10,331 nucleotides of DNA. It comes from Pseudomonadota bacterium. GTDB lineage: Bacteria; Pseudomonadota; Alphaproteobacteria; Caulobacterales; Caulobacteraceae. Below are positions 1 to 6,778 of this stretch, in pieces (positions within the stretch are counted from its first letter, which is position 1; the number at the start of each line of letters is the position of its first letter). The notes under the pieces were generated by a model, which was given only the letters and a program-made list of their open reading frames with translations, did not search any database and had not been told where the DNA came from. The translations under genes were made by a program, and so were the position numbers. The stretch covers positions 1 to 10,331 of the forward strand of contig JAEYQX010000013.1 of the NCBI GenBank assembly GCA_023409795.1, in the 5' to 3' direction.

Positions 1-1460
1 CGATCTGGAACATGTGCGTCGGCTTCTTCGGCATCCAGATCGGCTTTGGCCTGCAGAACGCCAATACCAGCCGCATCTTCCAGACCCTGGGTGCCGAGAT
101 CGACAGCCTGGCCATCCTGTGGATCGCCGCGCCGGTCACCGGCCTGCTGGTCCAGCCGGTGGTGGGCTATTTCAGCGACAAGACCTGGGGGCGGCTGGGT
201 CGGCGCCGGCCCTATTTCCTGGTCGGGGCCCTGCTGACGTCTGCGGCCCTGGTCCTGATGCCCAACAGCCCGACCCTGTGGTTTGCGGCGGCCATGCTGT
301 GGATCATGGACGCCTCGATCAACATCACCATGGAGCCGTTCCGCGCCTTCGTCGGTGACAACCTGCCCGAGGAGCAGCGTACCACCGGCTTTGCCATGCA
401 GAGCTTCTTCATCGGCACCGGAGCGGTCTTTGCCTCGATCCTGCCGTGGCTGCTGTCCAATGTCCTGGGCCTGGCCTCGACGGCCGAGGCGGGGATCGTG
501 CCCCTGTCGGTCAAGGTGGCCTTCTATGTGGGGGCGGCGGGCCTGCTGGCAGCGGTCCTGTGGACGGTCTTTTCGACCCGCGAATACAGCCCTGCCGAGA
601 TCGCGGCCTTTGACGGGGTGCAGGCGCACGACGCCGCCCCCGCCTCGCCCGAGCGCGGGGCCGGCCTCTATGGCCTGGGCGGCCTGACCTTTGTCGGCAT
701 GGGCCTGGCCGTCGCCGCCGTCGTCTTCACGGCCGGCTGGGAGAAGGAGCTCTATGTCCTGGCCGGGTCGCTTGCCGTGTTCGGGGCCCTGCAGCTGGTG
801 GTGGCCGCCCTGCGCCGCGCCGGTCGCCGCAACGGCCTGACCGAGATCCTCGACGACGTTTTTGCCATGCCCGACACCATGAAGGGCCTGGCCGTGGTCC
901 AGTTCTTCAGCTGGTTCGCCCTGTTCGCCATGTGGATCTACACCACCGCCACGGTGACCAGCGTCCACTATGGCTCGTCCGACCCGACCACGGCGGCCTA
1001 TAACGCCGGGGCGGACTGGGTCGGCATCCTGTTCGGCGTCTACAACGGGGTCGCGGCCCTGGCGGCCTTTGCCATCCCGGTCCTGGCCCGCCGCACCGGG
1101 CGCAAGGGAGCCCATGCCATCAACCTGGTGCTGGGCGGGATCGGCCTGATCAGCCTGACCCTGATCCGCGACCCGGCCCTGCTGTGGCTGCCGATGATCG
1201 GCGTCGGCTTTGCCTGGGCCTCCATCCTGTCCATGCCCTATGCCATCCTGGCCGGAGCCCTGCCGGGCCGGAAGCTGGGCGTCTACATGGGCATCTTCAA
1301 CATCTTCATCGTCGTGCCCCAGCTGCTGGCCGCGACCATCCTGGGCCTGATCCTGCGCAACCTGTTCGGGGGCCAGGCGGTCTATGCCCTGGTCATCGGC
1401 GGGATCAGCTTCTTCCTGGCCGCCGCCACCGCCCTCATGGTCCGCGAGCACAGGTCATGA
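1..1460 (+). CDS. MFS sugar transporter, SLC45/GPH-like (5' end outside window)
   Basis: Inner-membrane major facilitator protein, probably proton-coupled uptake of a glucoside or malto-oligosaccharide. The frame is open to the left edge: codons for I-W-N precede the first ATG at 12, and 'IWN' is normal just before TM1 in this family, so the true start lies a few tens of codons upstream. The visible 482 residues from that ATG carry about 11-12 hydrophobic segments. The loop between TM2 and TM3 reads GYFSDKTWGRLGRRRPYFL (residues 52-70), the typical signature of bacterial homologues of SLC45 and sucrose/maltose carriers. The stop overlaps the next gene by 4 nt (ATGA), and a glucoamylase follows, which supports an alpha-glucan-derived substrate. 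Substrate identity is inferred from context only. Family assignment is firm; nothing looks broken apart from the window edge. Confidence 0.9.
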   Translation, partial: IWNMCVGFFGIQIGFGLQNANTSRIFQTLGAEIDSLAILWIAAPVTGLLVQPVVGYFSDKTWGRLGRRRPYFLVGALLTSAALVLMPNSPTLWFAAAMLWIMDASINITMEPFRAFVGDNLPEEQRTTGFAMQSFFIGTGAVFASILPWLLSNVLGLASTAEAGIVPLSVKVAFYVGAAGLLAAVLWTVFSTREYSPAEIAAFDGVQAHDAAPASPERGAGLYGLGGLTFVGMGLAVAAVVFTAGWEKELYVLAGSLAVFGALQLVVAALRRAGRRNGLTEILDDVFAMPDTMKGLAVVQFFSWFALFAMWIYTTATVTSVHYGSSDPTTAAYNAGADWVGILFGVYNGVAALAAFAIPVLARRTGRKGAHAINLVLGGIGLISLTLIRDPALLWLPMIGVGFAWASILSMPYAILAGALPGRKLGVYMGIFNIFIVVPQLLAATILGLILRNLFGGQAVYALVIGGISFFLAAATALMVREHRS

Positions 1461-2404
1461 GCGGGTCCATGAGCCTGTCGCGCCGGACGGCACTGGGCCT
1501 GCTGGCCGCCCTGCCCGTGGCGGGCGCGGCCCGGGCGCAGGAGCCCGCCACCGCCCGCGGTCGCCTGGTCGAGCACACCAGCCTTGCCTCGGCCCACGTA
1601 GAGGCCCGCAACCTCACGGTCTGGCTGCCCCCCGGCTATGACGCCAAGGCCGGCCCCTATCCTGTCCTCTACATGCATGACGGGCAGAACCTGTTCGACG
1701 CCTCGCGCACGGCCTATGGCGAGTGGGGCGTCGATGAGCACCTGGATCGCCTGATCGCCAAGGGCCAGGTCCGCGCGCCCATCGTCGTAGGCATCTGGAA
1801 TACCCCGCTTCGCCTGCGCGAATACGTCCCCGCCGACCTGATCGCGGCCCTGCCCGACGACGTCCGCGATGACGTCCAGGGGATCTATGGCGGCACCCCC
1901 CTGTCGGATGCCTACCTGCGGTTCATCGTCGAGGAGGTAAAGCCCTTCATCGACGCCACCTATGCCACCCTGACGGGACCGGCCGACACCGCGATCAGCG
2001 GCTCCAGCATGGGCGGGCTGATCTCGCTCTATGCGGTCATGAAGTATCCGCAGGTCTTTGGCGCGGCGGCCTGCCTGTCCACCCACTGGCCCCTGAGGCT
2101 GGACGGGATGGACGATCCCCAGGCCCTGGCGGCCTGGCGTGCGAAGGTGGTCGGTGCCTTCCGCCAGGTTCTGCTGCGGGACCTGCCGGCACCGGGCCAG
2201 CACCGCTTCTATTTCGACCGGGGCGACGAGACCCTGGACCAGTTCTACGCCACCTTCCAGGACCGGATGGACGCCGTCTTCGTCGAGCGCGGCTATGGCC
2301 CGCGTGACTTCCAGAGCCTGGCCTTCCCCGGTCACCAACACAACGAGGCGTCGTGGAACGGTCGCCTCGACGTGCCCCTTAAATTTCTTCTGACGCCCGC
2401 CTGA
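1457..2404 (+). CDS. Secreted alpha/beta-hydrolase, putative esterase (esterase D/COG2382-COG2819 type)
   Basis: Predicted exported serine hydrolase of 315 aa. The ATG at 1457 overlaps the transporter stop (ATGA); a second ATG at 1469 would give 311 aa and is also possible. The leader has S8-R9-R10-T-A-L, a hydrophobic run and ARA-Q (cleavage after A27), which looks like a twin-arginine signal with an AxA signal-peptidase site. The segment YMHDGQNLFDAS and the following EWGVDE are characteristic of the esterase D-like family (Pfam Esterase). GxSxG appears as G182-S-S-M-G186, so S184 is the nucleophile. The C-terminal GHQHNEASW offers H293/H295, with H295 in the conserved HNExxW. FDRGDETLD (D254 or D257) may supply the acid. 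It lies 10 nt ahead of the glucoamylase. The natural ester is unknown; deacylation of substituted sugars is one possibility. Family call is strong, substrate unknown. Confidence 0.85.
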   Translation: MSGSMSLSRRTALGLLAALPVAGAARAQEPATARGRLVEHTSLASAHVEARNLTVWLPPGYDAKAGPYPVLYMHDGQNLFDASRTAYGEWGVDEHLDRLIAKGQVRAPIVVGIWNTPLRLREYVPADLIAALPDDVRDDVQGIYGGTPLSDAYLRFIVEEVKPFIDATYATLTGPADTAISGSSMGGLISLYAVMKYPQVFGAAACLSTHWPLRLDGMDDPQALAAWRAKVVGAFRQVLLRDLPAPGQHRFYFDRGDETLDQFYATFQDRMDAVFVERGYGPRDFQSLAFPGHQHNEASWNGRLDVPLKFLLTPA

Positions 2405-2414
2405 GAGGTTCCCC
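2403..2414 (+). promoter_or_regulatory. Ribosome binding site of the glucoamylase gene
   Basis: GAGAGG at 2403-2408, partly within the esterase stop, followed by the 6-nt spacer ttcccc and ATG at 2415. This is one of the few clear Shine-Dalgarno sequences in the window and fixes the start, which also begins a clean Sec signal peptide. No room remains for a promoter in the 10-nt gap, so the gene is probably cotranscribed with those upstream. Confidence 0.7.
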
Positions 2415-4781
2415 ATGCGTATCCTGAAAACCCTGATCCTGGCTGGTGCGGCCACGTCTGTCCTGGCCGGGGCTGCCTCGGCCCAGGTCGCCCCCGGTGC
2501 GCCGGGCGAGGTCCCGACCTGGGCCTATGCCGCCAAGGTGGGCGCAGGCACGGCCTATGAGGCCTATGTCGATGGCCAGTATCGCGATGGCGGCAAGACC
2601 GGCACCGTGTCGAAGGTCTGGTTCTCGCTCGCCGACGGCGTCCTGACCGAGACCATGTATGGCCTGATCCATGAGGCCCAGATCAAGCAGCTGCGCCTGG
2701 CCGTCACCACCGAGGCAGGCCTGTCGGTCGAGGGCACCGACACCGACTTTGCGATTGACTACCTGCACAAGGATGCCGAGGGCCGTCCGCTGTCGCCGGC
2801 CTATCGCGTGACCACGACCGACCGCGCCGGCCACTATGCCATCGACAAGCAGGTCTTCACCGACCCGGACGGCCAGGCCCTGGTCCTGCGGGTCACGGTG
2901 CGGGCGCTCAAGGGGGCCGTGACGCCCCATGTCCTGCTGGAGCCGCACATGGCCAACACGGGCGTGGCCGACCACGGCGAGGTGATGAAGGGCGGGCTTC
3001 ATGCCCATGAAGGCAATGTCCACCTGACCGTGCGCCCCAGCGCGCCGTTCGAGGCGGTCAGCGCCGGCTTCGTCGGCGTGTCCGACGGCCTGACGGCGCT
3101 CAAGAGCAATGGCAGCCTGCCCGCCTATACGACCACCGGCGACCAGGGCGGCAACATCATGCTGTCGGGCACCCTGCCGCGCCTGAACGAGGGCGAGAGC
3201 CTGAGCCGCGACTTCGTCATCGGCTTTGGTGACAGCCGCGCCGCCGCCAATGCCGCCGCCGACGCGCCCCTGGCCACGGGTCTGGACGAGGTACTGAAGC
3301 GCTTCAACGGCGAAGGGGCCCATGTCGGCTGGGAGGACTACATCGCCTCGCTCAGCGAACTGCCGCGCGTCGCGGCCCAGTCCACCGATGGTGGCAAGCT
3401 GGCCTATTCCTCCGCCCTGATGATCAAGGCGCTGGAGGATCACACCCACGCCGGGGCCCTGATCGCCTCCCTGTCCAACCCGTGGGGCGACACGGTGGAC
3501 GCCTCCAAGCCCTCGACCGGCTACAAGGCCGTCTGGCCGCGCGACTTCTACCAGGTGGCCATGGCCTTTGCCGCCCTGGGCGACCGCGAGACGCCGATGG
3601 CCGCCTTCCACTACCTGCCCCAGGTCCAGGTCGGCCCTGACACCCCCGGCAACAAGGGTGACGGCGGCTGGTTCCTGCAGAAGACCCACGTCGATGGCAC
3701 CCTGGAGTGGATGGCGGTCCAGCTGGACCAGACGGCCATGCCGATCCTGCTGGGCTATCGCCTTTGGACCCTGGGCTGGATGAGCGACGCGGACATGGCA
3801 GCCATGTATGGCCGGATGCTGAAGCCCGCCGCCGACTTCCTGGTCCACGGGGGCAAGGTCGACATCGACTGGAACCAGAACGAGATCCGCCCGCCCTTCA
3901 CCCAGCAGGAGCGCTGGGAGGAACAGATGGGCTATTCGCCGTCGACCACCGCCGCTGTCGTGGCGGGCCTGACCGTCGCGGCCGAGATGGCCCGCGCTGC
4001 CGGTGACGAGGCGGGAGCCACCCTCTATGCCGCCACCGCCGACCGCTATGCGGCGGACATCGAGAAGACGATGTTCACCACCAACGGCGAATACGGCGAT
4101 GGCCGCTACTTCATCCGCATCACCCAGAACACCAACCCCAATGACAAGGCCCCGATCGGCACCGCCAATGGCCAGATCGCGCCGCAGGAAGACCGGGTGA
4201 TCGACGGCGGCTTCCTGGAGCTGGTGCGCTATGGCGTGCGGGCAGCCGACGATGCCCACGTCCTGGCCAGCCTGCCCGAATACGACGACACCTCGATCGA
4301 GCCCCTGTATCGCGTGCGCTATGACTTCGGCCCCGAGGGCGACCAGACGCCCGGCTGGCGTCGTTATGGCGTCGACGGCTATGGCGAGGACGTCACCGAC
4401 GGCAAGGGCTATGGCGTGGGCGGCATCATGGCCCCTGGCCAGCGCGGCCGGGTCTGGCCCTTCTTCACCGGCGAGCGCGGTCACTATGAGCTGGCCCGCC
4501 ACCTGCAGGCCGGCACCGCGGACGAGGCCAACCTGACGGCCCTGCGCCAGACCTATGTGCGGGGCATGGAACGCTTTGCCAATGCCGGCCTGCTGCTGCC
4601 CGAACAGGTCTGGGACGGCGTCGGCACCGACAGCTGGCACAAGGAAGAGATGGGCGAAGGCACCAACTCGGCCACGCCGCTGGCATGGACGCATGCCGAA
4701 TACCTGAAGCTGCTGCGCTCGCTGTCGGACAAGGCCGTCTGGGACAGCTACACCCCGGTCAAGGACCGCTTCAGCCAGTAA
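2415..4781 (+). CDS. Glucoamylase, glucan 1,4-alpha-glucosidase (GH15), exported
   Basis: Exo-acting enzyme that releases glucose from non-reducing ends of starch, dextrin or malto-oligosaccharides. It has 788 aa, the usual size of two-domain bacterial glucoamylases. Residues 1-23 form a Sec signal (MRILK, hydrophobic core, cleavage ASA-Q24), so the enzyme is periplasmic or secreted. About residues 28-300 match the N-terminal beta-sandwich domain of bacterial GH15, and about 310-770 form the (alpha/alpha)6 catalytic barrel. VWPRDFYQ (W374, R376, D377) is the usual substrate-binding motif. QQERWEEQMGYSPST holds the predicted general acid E502, by analogy with LWEE of fungal glucoamylase. LLPEQVWDG holds the predicted base E730, followed by the conserved NSATPLAWTHAEY. 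Both catalytic glutamates are present, so the enzyme should be active. It is the last gene before a strong terminator. Specificity for starch rather than glucodextran or isomaltose cannot be read from sequence alone. Confidence 0.93.
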   Translation: MRILKTLILAGAATSVLAGAASAQVAPGAPGEVPTWAYAAKVGAGTAYEAYVDGQYRDGGKTGTVSKVWFSLADGVLTETMYGLIHEAQIKQLRLAVTTEAGLSVEGTDTDFAIDYLHKDAEGRPLSPAYRVTTTDRAGHYAIDKQVFTDPDGQALVLRVTVRALKGAVTPHVLLEPHMANTGVADHGEVMKGGLHAHEGNVHLTVRPSAPFEAVSAGFVGVSDGLTALKSNGSLPAYTTTGDQGGNIMLSGTLPRLNEGESLSRDFVIGFGDSRAAANAAADAPLATGLDEVLKRFNGEGAHVGWEDYIASLSELPRVAAQSTDGGKLAYSSALMIKALEDHTHAGALIASLSNPWGDTVDASKPSTGYKAVWPRDFYQVAMAFAALGDRETPMAAFHYLPQVQVGPDTPGNKGDGGWFLQKTHVDGTLEWMAVQLDQTAMPILLGYRLWTLGWMSDADMAAMYGRMLKPAADFLVHGGKVDIDWNQNEIRPPFTQQERWEEQMGYSPSTTAAVVAGLTVAAEMARAAGDEAGATLYAATADRYAADIEKTMFTTNGEYGDGRYFIRITQNTNPNDKAPIGTANGQIAPQEDRVIDGGFLELVRYGVRAADDAHVLASLPEYDDTSIEPLYRVRYDFGPEGDQTPGWRRYGVDGYGEDVTDGKGYGVGGIMAPGQRGRVWPFFTGERGHYELARHLQAGTADEANLTALRQTYVRGMERFANAGLLLPEQVWDGVGTDSWHKEEMGEGTNSATPLAWTHAEYLKLLRSLSDKAVWDSYTPVKDRFSQ

Positions 4782-4804
4782 GGCCCCAGTAAGGCCCAAG
4801 GCCC
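4780..4804 (+). repeat. Triple AAGGCCC direct repeat leading into the terminator
   Basis: AAGGCCC occurs at 4780-4786, 4791-4797 and 4798-4804. The first two lie in a near-tandem duplication of CCAGTAAGGCCC (4775-4786 and 4786-4797, period 11). The duplication copies the glucoamylase stop region, and the third copy is the 5' arm of the terminator stem. It may have arisen by slippage next to the hairpin. Confidence 0.6.
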
Positions 4805-4831
4805 GGAACCCCAGGTTCCGGGCCTTTTTTT
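4798..4831 (+). terminator. Intrinsic terminator of the sugar cassette
   Basis: A perfect 13-bp inverted repeat, AAGGCCCGGAACC (4798-4810) and GGTTCCGGGCCTT (4814-4826), with the 3-nt loop CCA and a run of seven T (4825-4831). It starts 16 nt after the glucoamylase stop. The T-run is on the plus strand only. Read from the minus strand the stem is followed by TTGGGCC, so it should be a weak terminator for the convergent che operon, whose last stop is only 7 nt away. Confidence 0.92.
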
Positions 4832-4837
4832 CCAGTT

Positions 4838-5296
4838 TCAACCGTCGCCGCGCGCCTTGGCCACGACGGATCGCAGGCCGACCAGCAGGGCGTCCGAGGT
4901 GGCGTCGGCTTTGCAGCCATTGGTCAGGATCAGGCGCAGGGCGCGCACGTGCACCTCGACCGAGGGCCAGTGCCACTGGCCGCTGGCGCTCATCAGCTCG
5001 GCCACCTCGCACAGGCTGAAGCCGGCATCGAACAACGGGCCGGTGTCGAAGAACCCGCCGGTGTCCAAGAGCCCGGCGGCCAGCAGGTAGACGTCGCCCT
5101 GGCGCTGGGGCGAGGCCTCGGCCACCACCTTTTCCAGCTCGGCGATGCGCTGCTGGATCGTGGCCATGACATCGTCGCGATGCAGGGACAGGCGTTCGTT
5201 GGCGCGGCGCTCAGCCTCGGCCACGGTGCGGCCGCCCGGCTGGGCCATCTTGCGCGCCAGGCTGGTCCTGATCTTCGTCAGGCGGACATCGCTCAC
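4838..5296 (-). CDS. cheE: CheE-like chemotaxis protein, function poorly known
   Basis: 152-aa soluble protein, the last gene of the chemotaxis operon. The name follows its position after the tailed receiver in the Caulobacter gene order and general resemblance, not a recognised domain. It starts with GTG, overlapping the upstream stop by 4 nt (GTGA), with AGAGGG 7 nt ahead. Residues 1-60 are basic then helical, with heptad-like LHRDDVMATIQQRIAELEKV (38-57) suggesting a coiled coil. Residues 76-93 form a threefold hexapeptide LLDTGG, FFDTGP, LFDAGF. The remainder looks helical, with a single cysteine pair region (C96, C122). No signal peptide, membrane segment or catalytic motif was found. 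In Caulobacter, as I recall, CheE has been tied to chemotactic adaptation, but its mechanism is unsettled. It could be an adaptor for the receiver encoded just upstream. Confidence 0.8.
   Translation of the reverse strand: MSDVRLTKIRTSLARKMAQPGGRTVAEAERRANERLSLHRDDVMATIQQRIAELEKVVAEASPQRQGDVYLLAAGLLDTGGFFDTGPLFDAGFSLCEVAELMSASGQWHWPSVEVHVRALRLILTNGCKADATSDALLVGLRSVVAKARGDG
5018..5071 (-). repeat. Threefold hexapeptide-coding repeat inside cheE
   Basis: Three consecutive 18-nt units encode LLDTGG, FFDTGP and LFDAGF (CheE residues 76-93), pattern (L/F)(L/F)D(T/A)Gx. The first two units also keep nucleotide similarity (gac acc ggc in both), which points to a small internal duplication. Confidence 0.6.
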
Positions 5297-5883
5297 AGGC
5301 TGACCCTCTGGGGCTTCATCAGCAGGTCGATGTCCGACTGGTCCATATTGGCTTCCTTGGCGATCCCCACGTGGGCCGACAGGTCATCCTTGCGGCGGCC
5401 GGCCATGCCGATGGGCGGGCCAAAGTTGCGCACCCGCCGGTCTGGCCCGACATAGGTCTCGCACTCGACGAACTGGCGCTCGTCCATGGCCAGCCACTGG
5501 ATTCGCTTCAGCAGGACCGCCGGCGTCAGCGGCTTGGTCACCACGAAGCTGACACCGCAGTCGCGCCCCTCCTTGACCTTGCTCTGCGAGGCATGGCCCG
5601 TCAGCAGGATGACCGGCGTGTGGCGCAGCGGAGCCGGGGTCTCGCGCCGCAGCCAGCGCACAAAGGCATAGGAGTCCATTTCGGGATCGGCACAGTCGAT
5701 CACGACCAGGTCGATCTGCCGCTCCTGCAGGATCTTCATGGCCTCGACGGCCGAGGAACACTTGATCTGCTCCTTCACGCCAAAGCCGTGGAAGACCGAG
5801 CTGAGCATATCCAGCGCCTGCTGGTTGTCGTCGATCAGCAGGACAGTCGATTGCTCAAGGTTGATCCGGTCGCCAGGCGCCAT
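5293..5883 (-). CDS. CheY-like receiver with arginine-rich tail (CheYIII/Cle-like)
   Basis: 196-aa response regulator with no DNA-binding domain. Receiver about residues 12-132: acidic pair D18-D19, predicted phospho-acceptor D63 (VVIDCADP), T95, F113 at the aromatic switch position and K117 (TKP). The usual MPxMDG after the acceptor has become DPEMDS, a divergent loop. The C-terminal extension (133-196) holds GPDRRVR (146-152) and GMAGRRKDD (159-167), an arginine-rich stretch, then MDQSDIDLLMK (180-190). The position corresponds to cheYIII of Caulobacter. The tail resembles the arginine-rich region described for Cle proteins, CheY-like c-di-GMP effectors acting on the flagellar motor. It begins with ATG sharing one base with the cheU stop (TGATG) and has no clear ribosome site, so translation is probably coupled. 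Receiver call is firm; c-di-GMP binding is inference. Confidence 0.88.
   Translation of the reverse strand: MAPGDRINLEQSTVLLIDDNQQALDMLSSVFHGFGVKEQIKCSSAVEAMKILQERQIDLVVIDCADPEMDSYAFVRWLRRETPAPLRHTPVILLTGHASQSKVKEGRDCGVSFVVTKPLTPAVLLKRIQWLAMDERQFVECETYVGPDRRVRNFGPPIGMAGRRKDDLSAHVGIAKEANMDQSDIDLLMKPQRVSL
5297..5309 (-). promoter_or_regulatory. Ribosome binding site supporting the GTG start of cheE
   Basis: On the minus strand AGAGGG (5304-5309) is followed by the 7-nt spacer tcagcct and GTG at 5296-5294. It lies within the end of the upstream receiver gene and decides for the GTG start. Confidence 0.65.
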
Positions 5884-6236
5884 CAGTCGAACAGGACAAG
5901 GTCTCCGGCGTCGGCCGAAGAAGAAGCTACTGACCCTGAACCACGCAGGGAGGTCTCGCGCAGGCGATCGGCCATCTCGGCCAGCGGCAGGGCCGCCAGG
6001 GCGCTGTCCAGCGGCTGGTCGCCTGCCAGGGCTGCCGCAAGGCCGGACAGGGCATCAATCCTCTGGCTCAGGACGTCAAAGGCCTGGACCCGCGTCAGGT
6101 AGGACAGCCTCTGGTCCGGCGGGGCGTGGGCCAGCAGCTCCGAGACCAGGCCCGCCGTGGCATCGACGCCCATACGGATGTCGGACAGCTCGGCCGAAAC
6201 GGCGGTCAGCAGGCTTTTGGTGTCAGGATTGGACAT
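5883..6236 (-). CDS. cheU: CheU, small helical chemotaxis protein, possible CheT/CheZ-like phosphatase
   Basis: 117-aa soluble, mostly helical protein directly after cheD. Helix 1 (about 5-38) and helix 2 (about 40-72) could form an antiparallel hairpin. The second contains QAFDVLSQRIDAL, with D54 and Q58 in the DxxxQ spacing of the CheZ active site (QDFQDLTGQVI in E. coli). Residues 96-110 are a Ser/Gly/Ala-rich linker, and the chain ends AGDLVLFD. The gene following cheD in rhizobial che operons, cheT, has been described as a CheZ-like phosphatase with DxxxQ. By position and motif CheU could be its counterpart, acting on phosphorylated CheY. The start shares one base with the cheD stop (TGATG), with GGAG 8 nt ahead. 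Name by gene order is good; the activity is inference. Confidence 0.82.
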   Translation of the reverse strand: MSNPDTKSLLTAVSAELSDIRMGVDATAGLVSELLAHAPPDQRLSYLTRVQAFDVLSQRIDALSGLAAALAGDQPLDSALAALPLAEMADRLRETSLRGSGSVASSSADAGDLVLFD

Positions 6237-6778
6237 CAGAACAGCTCCAGAGCCCCGGCCTCGACAGGCGGCCTGAGCACGACAGGGACCGGTGCCACAG
6301 CATCCTGCACGCTTCTTTGCAAGGCCCGTCCGGACACAGGCCAGTAATGCAGGCGTCGCCCGCCAATGCCGCGCAGGCTGGACCCCACGACCGGGATCCC
6401 TTCGTCGGCCAGGAAACGCTCGGCAAAGTCGGCATTGGCCATGCCGACATCGGTCAGGCTGTCGAACATCCGGCCACCGCCGAACAGCTTGGCCTCCAGC
6501 CGCTCGCGGCGGCCCCCGGCCTTCAGCACGTCATTGATCAGCACTTCCATCAGATAGGCCCCATAGCGGCGGCCCGCGTCGGTCCCGCGACCTGCGCCAT
6601 CAGGCAGCAGGAAGTGGTTCATGCCGCCGACACCGGCGACAGGATCGCGCAGGCACATGGCCACGCAGCTGCCCAGGACGGTCGACAGCACGACCTGGGG
6701 ATCGGACGAGACATAGTGCTCGCCCTGGCCGACGTGGACGCGCCGCTCTGACGGCGGAAGTGCCGATCCCAGCGTCAC
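6236..6778 (-). CDS. cheD: Chemoreceptor glutamine deamidase CheD
   Basis: 180-aa cytoplasmic enzyme that deamidates specific glutamines of chemoreceptors to glutamate and in some bacteria acts in adaptation with a CheC partner. The family core is intact: STVLGSCVAMCLRDP with the catalytic C38 and S32/T33, then GGMNHFLLP with H55, 17 residues after the cysteine as in Thermotoga CheD. YLMEVLINDVLKAGG and KLFGGGRMF (about 97-105) follow. The start is GTG, overlapping the cheY stop by 4 nt (GTGA), without a convincing ribosome site, so translation is probably coupled to cheY. The chain ends EAGALELF, a tail also seen in modified form at the end of CheU. No cheC is visible in the window. Confidence 0.95.
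   Translation of the reverse strand: MTLGSALPPSERRVHVGQGEHYVSSDPQVVLSTVLGSCVAMCLRDPVAGVGGMNHFLLPDGAGRGTDAGRRYGAYLMEVLINDVLKAGGRRERLEAKLFGGGRMFDSLTDVGMANADFAERFLADEGIPVVGSSLRGIGGRRLHYWPVSGRALQRSVQDAVAPVPVVLRPPVEAGALELF

Noticed and set aside
12..14. ATG at 12 as the true start of the transporter.
   Set aside because: The frame is open to the edge, and I-W-N before it continues the usual N-terminal motif of the family; starting here would remove the head of TM1.
1382..2455. 357-codon minus-strand frame opposite the esterase gene.
   Set aside because: Same reason: it mirrors a gene with intact catalytic motifs, and the translation has no family resemblance.
2379..5012. Very long open frame (877 codons) on the minus strand, opposite the glucoamylase gene and running into cheE.
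   Set aside because: It is antisense to a clear GH15 gene with signal peptide and catalytic residues. Its translation is low-complexity Gly/Ala/Val/Arg/Asp-rich with no recognisable domain, as expected for a shadow frame in GC-rich DNA.
5293..5883. Tailed receiver as a degenerate pseudo-receiver.
   Set aside because: The loop after the acceptor is divergent (DPEMDS), but D18-D19, D63, T95 and K117 are all present, so phosphorylation remains possible.
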